DNA from: Homalodisca vitripennis
Taxonomy: Eukaryota > Arthropoda > Insecta > Hemiptera > Cicadellidae
Assembly: GCF_021130785.1 (NCBI RefSeq)
Contig: NC_060215.1
Location: 122,302,001 to 122,366,000 of the forward strand
Reading direction: 5' to 3'
DNA length: 64,000 bases
Shown: piece after piece, positions 8,797-19,360 of the stretch
Layout of the letters: each line of letters starts with the position of its first letter
Numbering within the stretch: position 1 is the first letter of the stretch
Translations under genes and position numbers: made by a program
The notes under the pieces: model-generated
The model's input: only the letters and a program-made list of their open reading frames with translations
Told to the model about the DNA's origin: nothing
Database searches by the model: none

Positions 8797-9337
8797 GTCA
8801 TGACCTGTAGCACTGGTTTGAATATTCTTCCCAAGGTATTCCTGCGCAAGGCTTGATGAGGCGCTGCGGAACGGGAGTCCTTGTTCGTGGGGGAAGATCG
8901 CCGTTGTTTCTACCACCAAGGTGTGGACAATCTTCAGCGCCCGAAGATCGTTCTCGATGCCGTGCCCTACGAGGATCGTGTCGCTCTTGATGTAGTGGAA
9001 CAGGTCGTACTGGGCTTGCTTCAGAGTTTTCGCCTTGTACAGTACGTAGTCCTCCTTGGTGACTCCGGAGAAGCGCGAGTTGAAGTCGATGATCTCGTGC
9101 TCGGGCTGGGACCAGAGCGTCGTACTGGCTCGATCCGTCCACGTTCGCCAGGGACACCCGAGCCACCTCCAGACCCATCCTGGTGAACACAAGTTCGCCG
9201 TCCAGGGCGAAGACTTGGCGACACCCGGTGTCGGAGGGTTTGGTCTGCACGAACCCCAGCAAGGGACCGTTCGTGCCGCCGTGGGTGCCGCTCCAGACGT
9301 GGGCCTTGCATTTGGTGCAACCCTCGGAGGTGGGGCG
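8701..9337 (-). pseudogene. REXO1-type exonuclease domain, right arm of palindrome 3, frameshifted
   Basis: An extra G at about 9108-9110 (plus-strand sense) shifts the frame after the SSQYDAL position, between Exo I and Exo II. Exo II and III are intact in the second frame down to 8701. Inactive as written. Confidence 0.8.
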
Positions 9338-9347
9338 TTACAAATGG

Positions 9348-9420
9348 CGCCCAACGTGGGGCTCGAACCCACGACCCTGAGATTAAGAGTCTCATGCTCT
9401 ACCGACTGAGCTAGCCGGGC
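9348..9420 (-). tRNA. tRNA-Lys(CTT): tRNA-Lys(CUU), followed by encoded CCA
   Basis: Identical to the 3398 copy; TGG at 9345-9347 preceded by GTTACAAA. Confidence 0.92.
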
Positions 9421-9513
9421 GAATTGCGGAAACGGTTATCTCAAGGATTAAAATAGTCCGTGGAAAAAATTCTGCCTTACCTCTTAATAAAATCCACAGG
9501 GTTTTTAAATAGC

Positions 9514-11110
9514 AATTAATGATATTTGAAATTGGTTGACTATTCATGGCTCGACATTCATTAATTCAGGGTCGCAGAGTCGGTCAACTCCCACGGGTCC
9601 CACGATATGCTGGGTGGTGCTATCATCTCTAATAGTTACAGTTCTAAAGTTATCTTGTTTGTAAATGGACGTTTAAAAGGTTCCTGTTTGTATTCTGTTA
9701 CTTTTGTTTAGTTTTTTATTAGTTTTTTAAATTTATAGGAGACAGTTTTAACTTGTGGCCCACACCTGCAAACACGTATATTCCTTGCACTCACAAGTTT
9801 ACAGTTGAATTTTTTTGGAGTAATTTTCTGCTTCTAGAAAAATTGCAGTTTTAAAATCTATTTATACTATAGTGCTATAAGTACACAGGCAAACCGCATT
9901 ATAAGAGGCAGATTGTTGTGACAGGTCTCACTGCACACTAAAGTCAACTGCAGCTTGCGCTGAATCCTCCGATAGGCTGAGTGGCAGCTCACAATGTATC
10001 CCGCAGTCTGCTTGGAGTTCAGACAGAAAACATGAACCCAGGCGTGTCCCCTCTACAGAGTCCCAGAGCCCAATTACGTCACACCATCAGAGGAGAATGT
10101 GAGCCATTAGGAAAGTCACTTGATAGCCGCACGTTTTAGGTTTTAGGTTCATCTGTATGTATTAACTGCCTTCACGCCTGACAAAGAGGATATATTTAAA
10201 TCCTCGAAATGCAGTGTTATATATTTTATTAAAATAACTTCTTACTTTCTTATATTTTACCTACGAAGTTACGATTTAATAAGCGTCTAAGTTCACTTTA
10301 TATGCAAAAATAGTAGACAAAATACTAAAAACGGATTTAATATGTCACAAACCATTTAAAGTCAATTGAAATATCTGACCGACCGATTGTTATGTAAGGC
10401 AATGGGTTGTTTATAGTTTCGTTTTATTGCTTTCCTTTACATTCAGTTTAGTGTAAACACATAACGTGTTCAAAAACTTTAATTAAGTCACTCCATCCCT
10501 TATGGTGTGGTATCTAAAAACATGCGAGCGCTATGTCATTAATTATGTGGCGTAGTGTACTGTGCAAATAAACATGGTTTCCTTAGTAGGAACAGACAGA
10601 GGTTTGGAACTTGTCACGACAAAATAAAAATTCGAGATCCGTCCCCAGACAAGATTAAACACTAAAATGAGTTTGGATAAAACCAGGAAACTTTTTGAGG
10701 ACAACATTCTTTAAGGGAGGCTCCACTTTAATAGTAACATTCACACCATAGTTAGGGTGCACGGTATAGTTTTGTCATAAGGATTGAAATCTGACGTGAT
10801 AGCAATAGCCAATATAGCATGTATTGAACAGATTTCTGACAAAATATAACACTCCGTATTTGTCACAATTATTATGTATGTACCATAATTGGATGTTGTT
10901 TTGATATAACCTTATGAATTAAGTTATTATCATAACAAAGTACGTGATTTATTTTCAGTATTTCAAAATATTAAGTGGCTCATATAACACAACTAGCCTA
11001 CGCTGTAGTTTAAACGACAAAAAAACAGCTTCCAATTAAAATATAAGGTTTATAATACTAGATGAATAGATCGAATATTGTATGTTTTCTTATTGATTTA
11101 CTGATTTAAC
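9514..11110. other. AT-rich non-coding DNA
   Basis: No ORF of note, no tRNA and no clear repeat. A GC-richer patch at about 9930-10130 is unassigned. Confidence 0.6.
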
Positions 11111-11114
11111 TTAA

Positions 11115-14100
11115 GGGTGCGCTCTACCACAGGCCAGAAATCGCAGTACGATGTTTCAAAAATCCGCTTGGAGCGCTGTCAAAATCGGTTGTAGGGAGGG
11201 CATAGGTAGTTGCTGTGGAAGGGATCGGCTTACCGAGCGCCTCCGACATTTGCCGAGCGGGGGACCCGAGTCAGGTGTTCGACGTCCGACTCACACGCGC
11301 TGGAGCGCACAGCTTCGTTTTTAACAGGGATGGGCTAGTAGGCCTTTCACTCTTTAGCCACTTTACCCACGCCACATGCGAATAAAGCAGACTATGCTTT
11401 ATTCACATTATTCTGCCCCTATATACTGACAGTAAATGGACACAAAGATACACATGAAAACTATCGCTAAACATATATAAAATATTGTAGTATAATTTAG
11501 GCAAAACATGATACGTAAAATATTATAGAAAAAATCAGACTGGGAGTGGCTTCCTTCAAATACTACATGTGAATAACATTACATGACAATTTCACTTTTA
11601 TTACAGTACATGTTTTAGATTTGTTAAGACTGCGATGTACCACAGGACAGATATCGTAGTATCGGGACTACGGAGGATCTCAGTTATTTCCCGAAAGAAA
11701 ATGCGTTCGGCTCGTAACAACGCACTCGCGCCACGTAGTGTGGAGATCGGCTAAATCAGTATGAAACTGTAACCGGTACTTTTCCTACCGTTACTCTTTG
11801 GTAAAAAATACTTTTATTATTATGCAATAAAACGTTTTAGTAAAATATATTTTATTTGTGTTAATTTAAATTCGGTCTACTGAAATATTTGCAAACGAAC
11901 AGAAACGTAATCATTCCAGTGATATTGTCAGTTCAGAGTGTCTATCGATCTGGAATACTTGGGAAAACTGGGCAAGGCAGGAATTGTTATGAAAACCATA
12001 GAAAATTTAAATAATTTTAATGTTATCAACAAAACTAACATAATTTTATTAATTCTTTGATACATAATGTAAACCCACACATTTTCTTGTAAATATAATC
12101 ATTCTTTCATTTTTTTAGAATTACCAGATCACATAAGATTTTTTAAGTCTAACTAACCACGCTACCAGCAACAGTATATTAAAAAATTACATATTTTATG
12201 AGCTCAGTTCATATATTTACGACTTAATACACACAGCTACATGTCACTCTCTGTACGTCTGCACAATTAGAATGTAATTATAACTTTGTTACAACAATAA
12301 ACTTTACTGAATTGAACAATAGTAACATAACAAAATTCAGCAACAAAAAATACAAAGTCACAACAAGACATTAAAATTACAATCAAGCCAAATATCACAA
12401 GACCAACATGAGAGAAATTACAGTTTTTACTTAGCAAATTGTATAGGATAAAAATTTACCTGAGTAGACCTATATTACACTGAGTATATACAGGATGAGT
12501 GGCTCTTGGTGTGACAAAATGTTTTGGGTTATAATGCAATGTAAATGAGATACAATGGTGGTTATAAAAAAGTCTAACTCCAAAAATTAGGTCTAAAATG
12601 AATTATTTTCAGTTTTCCTAAAAAACCCGTGTTTTTGTACGTAAATCTGTCATGGAGTTCAATGCGCATTTCCATCACAAAACCCGTAAATAAAGTGCAT
12701 ATCAGCGTATTCTCCAGTAGTGAAGTCCATGGCAGCCTACACGTGACTAAATTGAGCAGAAAAATAGTTTATTGGAGGTAGAAGTAATTCATGTGGACAC
12801 TGGTATTACAAAACAAGATAAGGAATGAATGTACAATACTGGTGAAAGTGATAAGATAAGGAATTAAAACATTGATAAAGGATGTGACCATTAATCCGTA
12901 ACTAGCATCCACAAAATTATTTTAAACTGCTTTACTTTTTTGTAATCTTCAATTCCTTGTTTTATGAGGCATTTTATAAAACATAAAAATTAAGTACAGT
13001 TGTTATTAAATTGTTTTAATCTTTTTGTAGCTTGCGTGTTTTTAGTATTCAAATCGATAACAGTAGATAACAGAATACTTGACTATGGTCATATGGCATA
13101 CCATTTTAAAGCCTATTAAGTGGCAAAGTTTTTAATATGACTTGACACATTCTTGTGTACAGGGTGTGGTAAGATGGGGTTCAATGATATTTCAGTTTTT
13201 CTTAAACTTAGCAACTTTGCCATTTGAATCGACCTGAAGCTTAATTTTCTTTTCTTACCGTTTGAACCGATAACTTTTTTCAAATTTAAAATTTAACGGA
13301 GAATCTAAAAATGATGTCGTTTGCTCACATACTTTGCTGAGAAATATCAGATTTACGTACAAAAACTGAAAATAATTCATTTCAGACCTAATTTTTGGAG
13401 TTAGTCTTTTTTATAACCACCATTGTACTCGTATCACATTTACATTGCATTATAACCCAAAGAATTTTGTCACACCAAGAGCCACTCACCCTGTACACTG
13501 GATTAGATGAAAAATGAATTAAATGTCTCTAACATCTTTCTTCAAATTTTGGAAACAACTCATTTTAGTTACAAAAATACAATTTCTATTACCCTCATTA
13601 CGCAAAAATATTAATGTTGCATTGAAAATAATAACACATACGGACCTATCTGTCATATTTAATTGTGTAGTTTGTTTTTTAACAGGTACCACTAGTCTCC
13701 ATGACTGTAAGGGGTAATATAGGTATACATGTGAATTAAATGAATTACTATATCAGCTGCTCTTGTCACGTCTATTGCATTATACTAACATAAAATTGTA
13801 GTTATAAAACATCTAGTCTGTCTCTCACAGGAAGCCCTCGAGGGTATCTTGGGTCAACTAGTTCTGGTAATATGCATTTGTAGTAAAAAGTTAAAAGTGG
13901 AATTTTAATTTTAAATGTTAAAATTTTAATTTCTTTATTTTGTAATGGGTAATAGCTGCTCATGTAATGAGATTTGTTTAGCAATCAAATGAAGCAATCA
14001 TACATTAAGTCAAATAAAACCTATTATAGTTAGACTATAATATTGCACTAAACAAAATACCTCATAATGAGGTATGTCACTCATATTTTGAAAATATTGA

Positions 14101-15045
14101 CATTAATCAATAATTTATTGTTCCCCAGGAGGTAGAGGTAGTTGTTACACGTGACGAATTTATTGTTACGAAAAGAGTTCGCCAACACTATTTCGGTGAT
14201 ATTAAGATGTATATGAGAGCTTCCACACGACACGATCATTCATAGCATGGGCACGCCACGGTGGCGCGTAAGTAGTGTTTCGTCCATGGCCGTTGGAAAG
14301 ACCCGGCGTGGCGCGGTCCTTTCACACCGCCGCCCGTGAGCTCAGTGGCGCCTGTGATCCTAAGCGGTCCTATCCTTTCACACTGATCGGATGACGGATA
14401 AATAAAAATATTGTAGTTCATACTTTATACATACTTGTTCATAATACATTATTATTTAAAAACAAAATATTAACTACAATTTTTCATTTGTGCAAGATAG
14501 GAACTTGATTATTAATGTATGAATAGGTATTATAAATCAAAAAATTGAAGGAACACCAACACTGAAAGGCCACACGTTATAACCTAGCGAAAGCGGGTGA
14601 GGGGAAATATCCAGCAGGTAGTGGTGGGAGAGTTGCCTACAATTTCCGGCGGTAGCCGCCACGCGCGCCACCTGACAGAGCGTTGAATAGCGCTTGCAGA
14701 CCTTTCATGTCTGCCTTATTGTACCTTACCTTCAGAACTTTTTAATAAACCGTTTGCAGTTTTACTCTTACTATATTCCAATCTACGAATGTCTGTATTT
14801 TATTCTTTAATAAAAATTCACGTTTTATTTTATGAAACGTTTAAAATACAATTTTTTTTAAACTTTCCACCTGATGTGCAGCTTAAGTTGAATCGAAATT
14901 GAAATTTCAAAAACTAATGCACTTATACAAATATTTAGTTACTTAAATGACATCAATATGTTTGTAATAGCTCAAAAAATGAGCCTACAATGAGGCAGAT
15001 TCAAAACCCTTGCATCAGCGTTCACCAGAGTGGTAGAGTGCAGCC
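11115..15045. mobile_element. Possible TTAA-bounded non-autonomous element
   Basis: TTAA at 11111-11114 is followed by GGGTGCGCTCTACCAC; TTAA at 15046-15049 is preceded by the complement of GGCTGCACTCTACCAC (13/16). A second left-type end, TTAA then GACTGCGATGTACCAC, lies at 11634-11653. No transposase frame lies inside. The ends could belong to one 3.9 kb element or to separate degraded elements; the inverted repeat is short, so this is tentative. Confidence 0.35.
12491..13493. mobile_element. TA-flanked MITE with ~150-165-bp inverted repeats
   Basis: 1,003 bp bounded by TA (12489-12490, 13494-13495). The ends are CAGGATGAGTGGCTC on the left and CAGGGTGAGTGGCTC on the complement of the right. 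The inverted arms run to about 12655 and 13345; the left arm carries ~19 extra bases near 12618-12640. No transposase frame. TA duplication and CAGGG ends fit the Tc1/mariner superfamily. Confidence 0.8.
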
Positions 15046-15490
15046 TTAATCACTTGATCATAGTACGAGTTGATATTTAGTTAGTATAGAGTAGTTTTTA
15101 AATATTTATATTAATTTAAGAACTTGTTATGTTAGCCTTCTACGTATATTTTCAATGACTATCAAGTATTTCATAGTTACAACAAAACCTTATATTTTAC
15201 TTTGTATACAAAATTAGAAAATTGATGAACAATGTTTGTAGCAAAGCATTCATTTGATAATAATGAAATCTAAAGCAGAAGTTTTTGTCTAATTACTGTT
15301 CTGAATAACAATATTGTAGGTTAAGATAATTAGATATGAAAGGTTGCCATAAGCCTCCGATTAATTCCTATGAATTAGTTACGAAAAACATGTTTTATTT
15401 TCAATATAATAAGAATGCAATAAATAGAACAATAAAGCTGTTATGTTCCATAACAAATGTTAGAAACTTATACTAATCAATGAATAGTCA
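13496..15490. other. Non-coding DNA with a GC-rich island
   Basis: AT-rich except for 14200-14400 and 14580-14720, which are GC-rich with many CpG and short self-complementary stretches. I could not define ends or target duplications for them. No gene recognised. Confidence 0.5.
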
Positions 15491-15495
15491 TCACA

Positions 15496-16090
15496 TACAT
15501 CTTTGAAGAATGGAAAAGCGCCAGGATTTGATGTATTTAGTCCTTCGGTAGTCACATGAATTTATTTCTCCAGACTTTCAGAGAGTCTGTAGAATATTGT
15601 AGAATTCAGTATTGAGTCAGATCAGTGACCTGATATTTTAAAAAATGTTCTAGTACCTGATGTCTGATGTAATAATTACAAAGCATTGTATCTGGTTTCT
15701 TCATTTTATAAACTTTCTAAACTTATAAGATTTTTGACGAGAACACATTTTTAGCAGGGAACAATTTTGTGTTAAAGTGGGATTAAATACTGAGTCAACA
15801 ATTTTAAATAGTATGTATGATGTAAATAAGAGCCTAAATAAAAGTGTACCTAGATTGTTTTGGACACAAAGCGTTTTTATTACGTTTATCATAATATAAT
15901 GTTATATAAATTGAATAGTTTTGGTATTAGTGGTGTACCCTACGTCTGGTTTCTCACTTATTTAAAAACTAGAACGCAGCAATTAAAGAAGAGTGGAACT
16001 TTATGTGCTCATGACGTAGTAAGATATAGTGTCTCTCAGTTTTCGGCTCCAGTTAGATTTTATAAATGTCAACGATCTCTGTGATGCAAA
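15496..16090 (+). pseudogene. Non-LTR retrotransposon RT relic
   Basis: Degraded reverse transcriptase of a Jockey/CR1-type LINE. Traces in order: KNGKAPGFD near 15508 (the family motif is KAPGPD), then, after stops and frameshifts, KLNSFGISGVPYVWFLTYL at about 15910-15970 (finger/palm region with the GI-WF-SYL pattern), and FINVNDL near 16055-16075. The catalytic FADD box is lost. Dead copy. Confidence 0.65.
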
Positions 16091-18172
16091 TTTTGAGAGA
16101 CACAGCGCTTTATTATATTAAATTATATACAAACAAAAATACTGTTATGTAAGAGGAATCCAACACAACTTGGCTTACTTAAGTGGTGATTTATATATAA
16201 AACGTGTTTTAATCATGAAAATTAAATTAAAACTGAAATGTAGTGTAAGTGTATGATTTGTGCGAAATGTAGTAATGTTTTTTAAATGTTGTGAAAGATT
16301 TCATATTAAAATAACTTAGATTGTTTTTGACACGGAATCAATTGGAAAATTGATATTTCAAAGATGGGATTGAAATTAAATAGTCACTTTAAAATATTTG
16401 TTAAGGTCTTTGTACCCAAGCAACCCTAAGAACAATACAATTGTAACTTGTACAGATTATGGTGGAATAGTTATTGGGTTCAGTCTTCTAGAACATATTT
16501 ATAAAAACTTGTAACTGCCCCACAAACTGTTAGCTTGATCATAATCAGAGCCATAAGCACACACAAACGTACTGTTAAAAAATTAATATCTTTTCTTTCA
16601 GTCATATTTTACCTTATAAACATTAAAAACTTTCGTGAAACCTATCAAATCAATAGGAATATTGAAAACAGAAATGTACGATCTACTCTAACCATGTTAC
16701 TTCCCTAAAGCTAAATAAACGTACTATACAGACATTTAATATTCTTAATTTAGGTATATAAATAAGATTCGTCAAAATACAAACAAAAGTTATACGGAAG
16801 TTACAAAATGGTTTTTAAGTTTAAAAACAGAGAATCCGGTATACATTTAATCCCTACATTATTACTATCAATCGTAAATAACATTAATATTCTATACTTT
16901 TACCAAACCGTTGACCAATCTCTACCTCGGTAAATTGATACTATCAATTAGGATATATATTACCTTAATGCATGTGTTCATGTTGTACGTGAAATAAGTA
17001 TATAATTACAAATAAAATCAATATTTGTACAGCTTCTTTAGTTAAATGCAACCCCAGTTTTATTTTATTGTGAATTTATCCAAACAGCTTTAATTTCAAT
17101 TGTAATTTAAACAAAAATATGTATAATTTTTAAGGAAAAATTACAGTTTTCTCCATAACAATGTATGAATATTATCAAGGATACATCTCAAATATTTAGG
17201 AATTAAAATGATATTGTAATTAAAGTTTACAGCATAACACTTGACGTTACTTGTAGTACAGAGAATTTTTGTTCTGTGTAGATGTTTAAATTTATCTCAT
17301 ACACATAAATAATTAATATATAAATTTATTAAATAAAAACCTTTTAACGAAATTGATTTCAACTGAAACTAGACTGCACCACCTTATCTGGACACATTCA
17401 TTGATGAGGATAATATGTTCCTGAGGCAAGATGTTAAGGCGTAAGGACTGGACACGTGTAAGCTTGCATTTTAACATGAGGAAAAGTTTATGGGAAATAA
17501 AACTTATAATAATAAACGTTTTTAAAATCAGGGATGAAATCCAATTGAACACAAGGGATCACTATTGTTCCCATCACATAGCACACAACTAGCACATCAG
17601 AATTGAATGTATTAAGTGTCAGATCAACAGGAGAGCATAAGTACGATCTTAAGCTTCATATGTTTTGGCTTCAACCTCCTGGGATGAGATCTTCCAAGAA
17701 AATTCAAAACAAGAAAGTTTTGAACATACTTTTATTATACGTTCAGAGCAATCAGACAACAGTATACAGTAACAGTGGTAGTAAAATTGTATTAAATAAG
17801 TGTATTTATAATGGAAGATTGGAATAATGTACTCGTTATATAAAATGTATAAATAGCCTACGAGTATGAAAATAAACGGTATGAAAACATTAGGATATCA
17901 CAATAAATTGTGTCTTATAATTAACTGTATAATTATATGATAACATTCTTGGAATGAAATTGAACTAGTACTGCAGTATATAACTATTACAATATTCATA
18001 CCACAGTTATAATAATAAAATACAAAAATGTGTGTGTTGAATAGTATTAGAATAAGTTGCAACTACTACTTAAATAATTGTTAGTTAGCAATGTTTGTAA
18101 TATATGTGTATTTATAACGATAAAGACTTGTTTTTCTTATTTATAGACCCTGCTAGGATTGAGACATGTAAT
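16091..18172. other. AT-rich non-coding DNA
   Basis: Only short unsupported frames; no repeat or RNA recognised. Confidence 0.6.
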
Positions 18173-18577
18173 ACATGATATTGTACTGAAGAACTGTGAT
18201 AGTTGTTTGTGAAACCATTGAATGGACCTTTTTTGTAGGCCAAGGAGTTTCAGTAATATAGACTATGATCCAGTTTCTAACAGGGTAATAGTTTATTATT
18301 GTAATACATATGCTATTGTACTGAAGAACGGTAATAGTTGTTTGTGAAACCACTGAATGGACCTTTGTTGTAGGCCAAGCAGTTTCAGTAATATAGACTA
18401 TGATCCAGTTTCTAACAGGGTAATAGTTTATTATTGTAATACATATGCTATTGTACTGAAGAACGGTAATAGTTGTTTGTGAAACCACTGAATGGACCTT
18501 TGTTGTAGGCCAAGCAGTTTCAGTAATATAGAGTATGATTCAGATTCTAACGGGGTAATAGTATATTATTGTAATAC
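18173..18577. repeat. 135-bp tandem repeat, left part
   Basis: TTGTACTGAAGAAC recurs at 18181, 18316 and 18451, a fixed 135-bp period. The array resumes at 30242 after an 11.66 kb insertion. Confidence 0.9.
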
Positions 18578-19349
18578 TGTCACGTACCCCTTAGTAGAAG
18601 GGTGACGCGGGGGGGGGGTAGCAAGGGATGCTAAATAAAAGAATATTTAAATGATTACTTTTCACTTACCCATTTATTTAGTTGTACGATGCCCTCTCCG
18701 TAACTTCCCTAACCAAAACATAACTTTACAAACTTTCGAACACATTAATACTCCCGGCTGACCGGCATCACTATCGAAACCAGGGCCGTTGGTGTCCCGC
18801 CGCGGCCGTGCCGAGCTGTGTGAAGCTGGCGGCACCCATTAACCAAAATATACCCAAAACTAGTGGAATCGTTTGTTTAGCGTTTGTTTAGGTTTGTTTA
18901 GCAATTTTTAGCGTTTGTTCGGCATTAATGTGCGAAATATGCAAAAAACAAAGTGGGTGCCGCTGGTGTGACGAACGCTAAACAAACGATTCTACTAGTT
19001 TTTGGCGTATTTTCGTTAAGGGGTGCCGCTGGTGTGAAGCTAGCGGCACCCACTGTTTTTTGCATATTTCGCACATTAACGCCAAACAAACGCTGAAAAT
19101 AGCTAAACAAACGATTCCACTAGTTTTGGGTGTATTTTGGTTAATGGGTGCCGCCAGCTTCACATAGCTGCCGTGCCGCCTCCTGGGTGTCGTCGCTACC
19201 TCCGTCTCGTCCCGTCGCCGTTCTCGGTCCGTCTGCTCTCCTGTCCACTGTCCAGTCAGTCTACTCCGCACTCCATACCATCGCTTCTTGGAGGGAGAAT
19301 TCCCTCAAATATTTAAACGAAGGGATATTTGTTGGGCCCCTTCGTCACA
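18578..19349 (-). repeat. 3' LTR of the retrovirus-like element
   Basis: 772 bp. After removal of the 357-bp nested MITE and one 8-bp duplication it is 407 bp, matching the 410-bp 5' LTR with scattered substitutions. The G run at 18610-18618 is longer than in the other LTR. Confidence 0.92.
18813..19169. mobile_element. MITE with 8-bp target duplication, nested in the 3' LTR
   Basis: 357 bp flanked by GCCGTGCC (18805-18812, 19170-19177). Ends AGCTGTGTGAAGCTGGCGGC and its near-complement at the right. Internal inverted blocks repeat GGGTGCCGC and the CTAAACAAACGATTC motif. An 8-bp duplication fits hAT-type elements. Absent from the other LTR, so it inserted after the retrovirus-like element did. 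Confidence 0.85.
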
Positions 19350-19360
19350 CTCCTCCCACT
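19350..19360 (-). other. Polypurine tract
   Basis: On the minus strand AGTGGGAGGAG abuts the 3' LTR start TGTGACG, the expected plus-strand primer site. Confidence 0.7.

Larger units (their letters stand above)
1369..9513. repeat. Tandem array of ~2.97 kb retroelement/tRNA/exonuclease units
   Basis: Equivalent landmarks recur at a constant distance: the integrase stop codon at 1722, 4697 and 7670; the plus-strand tRNA at 2129, 5104 and 8078; the piggyBac-type insert at 3910 and 6883 (2,973 bp apart). Units 2 and 3 differ by only scattered single bases (for example 4036 versus 7009, 4499 versus 7472), so the amplification is recent or homogenised. The right edge lies inside a palindrome arm at 9513, where the arm breaks off into unrelated AT-rich DNA. 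The left edge starts at TGTAACGCCCC (1369), without an attached tRNA. Confidence 0.9.
7979..9513. repeat. Palindrome 3, right arm cut short
   Basis: Symmetric about 8749 (tRNA ends 8078/9420). The right arm should reach 9519 but diverges after AGC at 9513, which is the end of the array. Confidence 0.92.

Noticed and set aside
2129..9420. A normal host tRNA-Lys gene cluster
   Set aside because: Encoded CCA, fixed placement in a retroelement unit and perfect inverted pairing argue for retro-derived copies, although transcription by Pol III is still possible.
2031..9513. Palindromes as a sequencing or assembly artefact
   Set aside because: Arms differ at several bases, units differ from each other, and each has its own indels; a hairpin-read artefact would give identical arms. 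Raw-read spanning would still be worth seeing.
14200..14420. GC-rich block as a hAT-type MITE
   Set aside because: The right end looks like CAGTGTGAAAGG on the complement, but I found no matching left end or 8-bp duplication.
18153..18488. 111-codon repetitive ORF
   Set aside because: It is the 135-bp tandem repeat (divisible by three) read in an open frame; no sign of a real protein.
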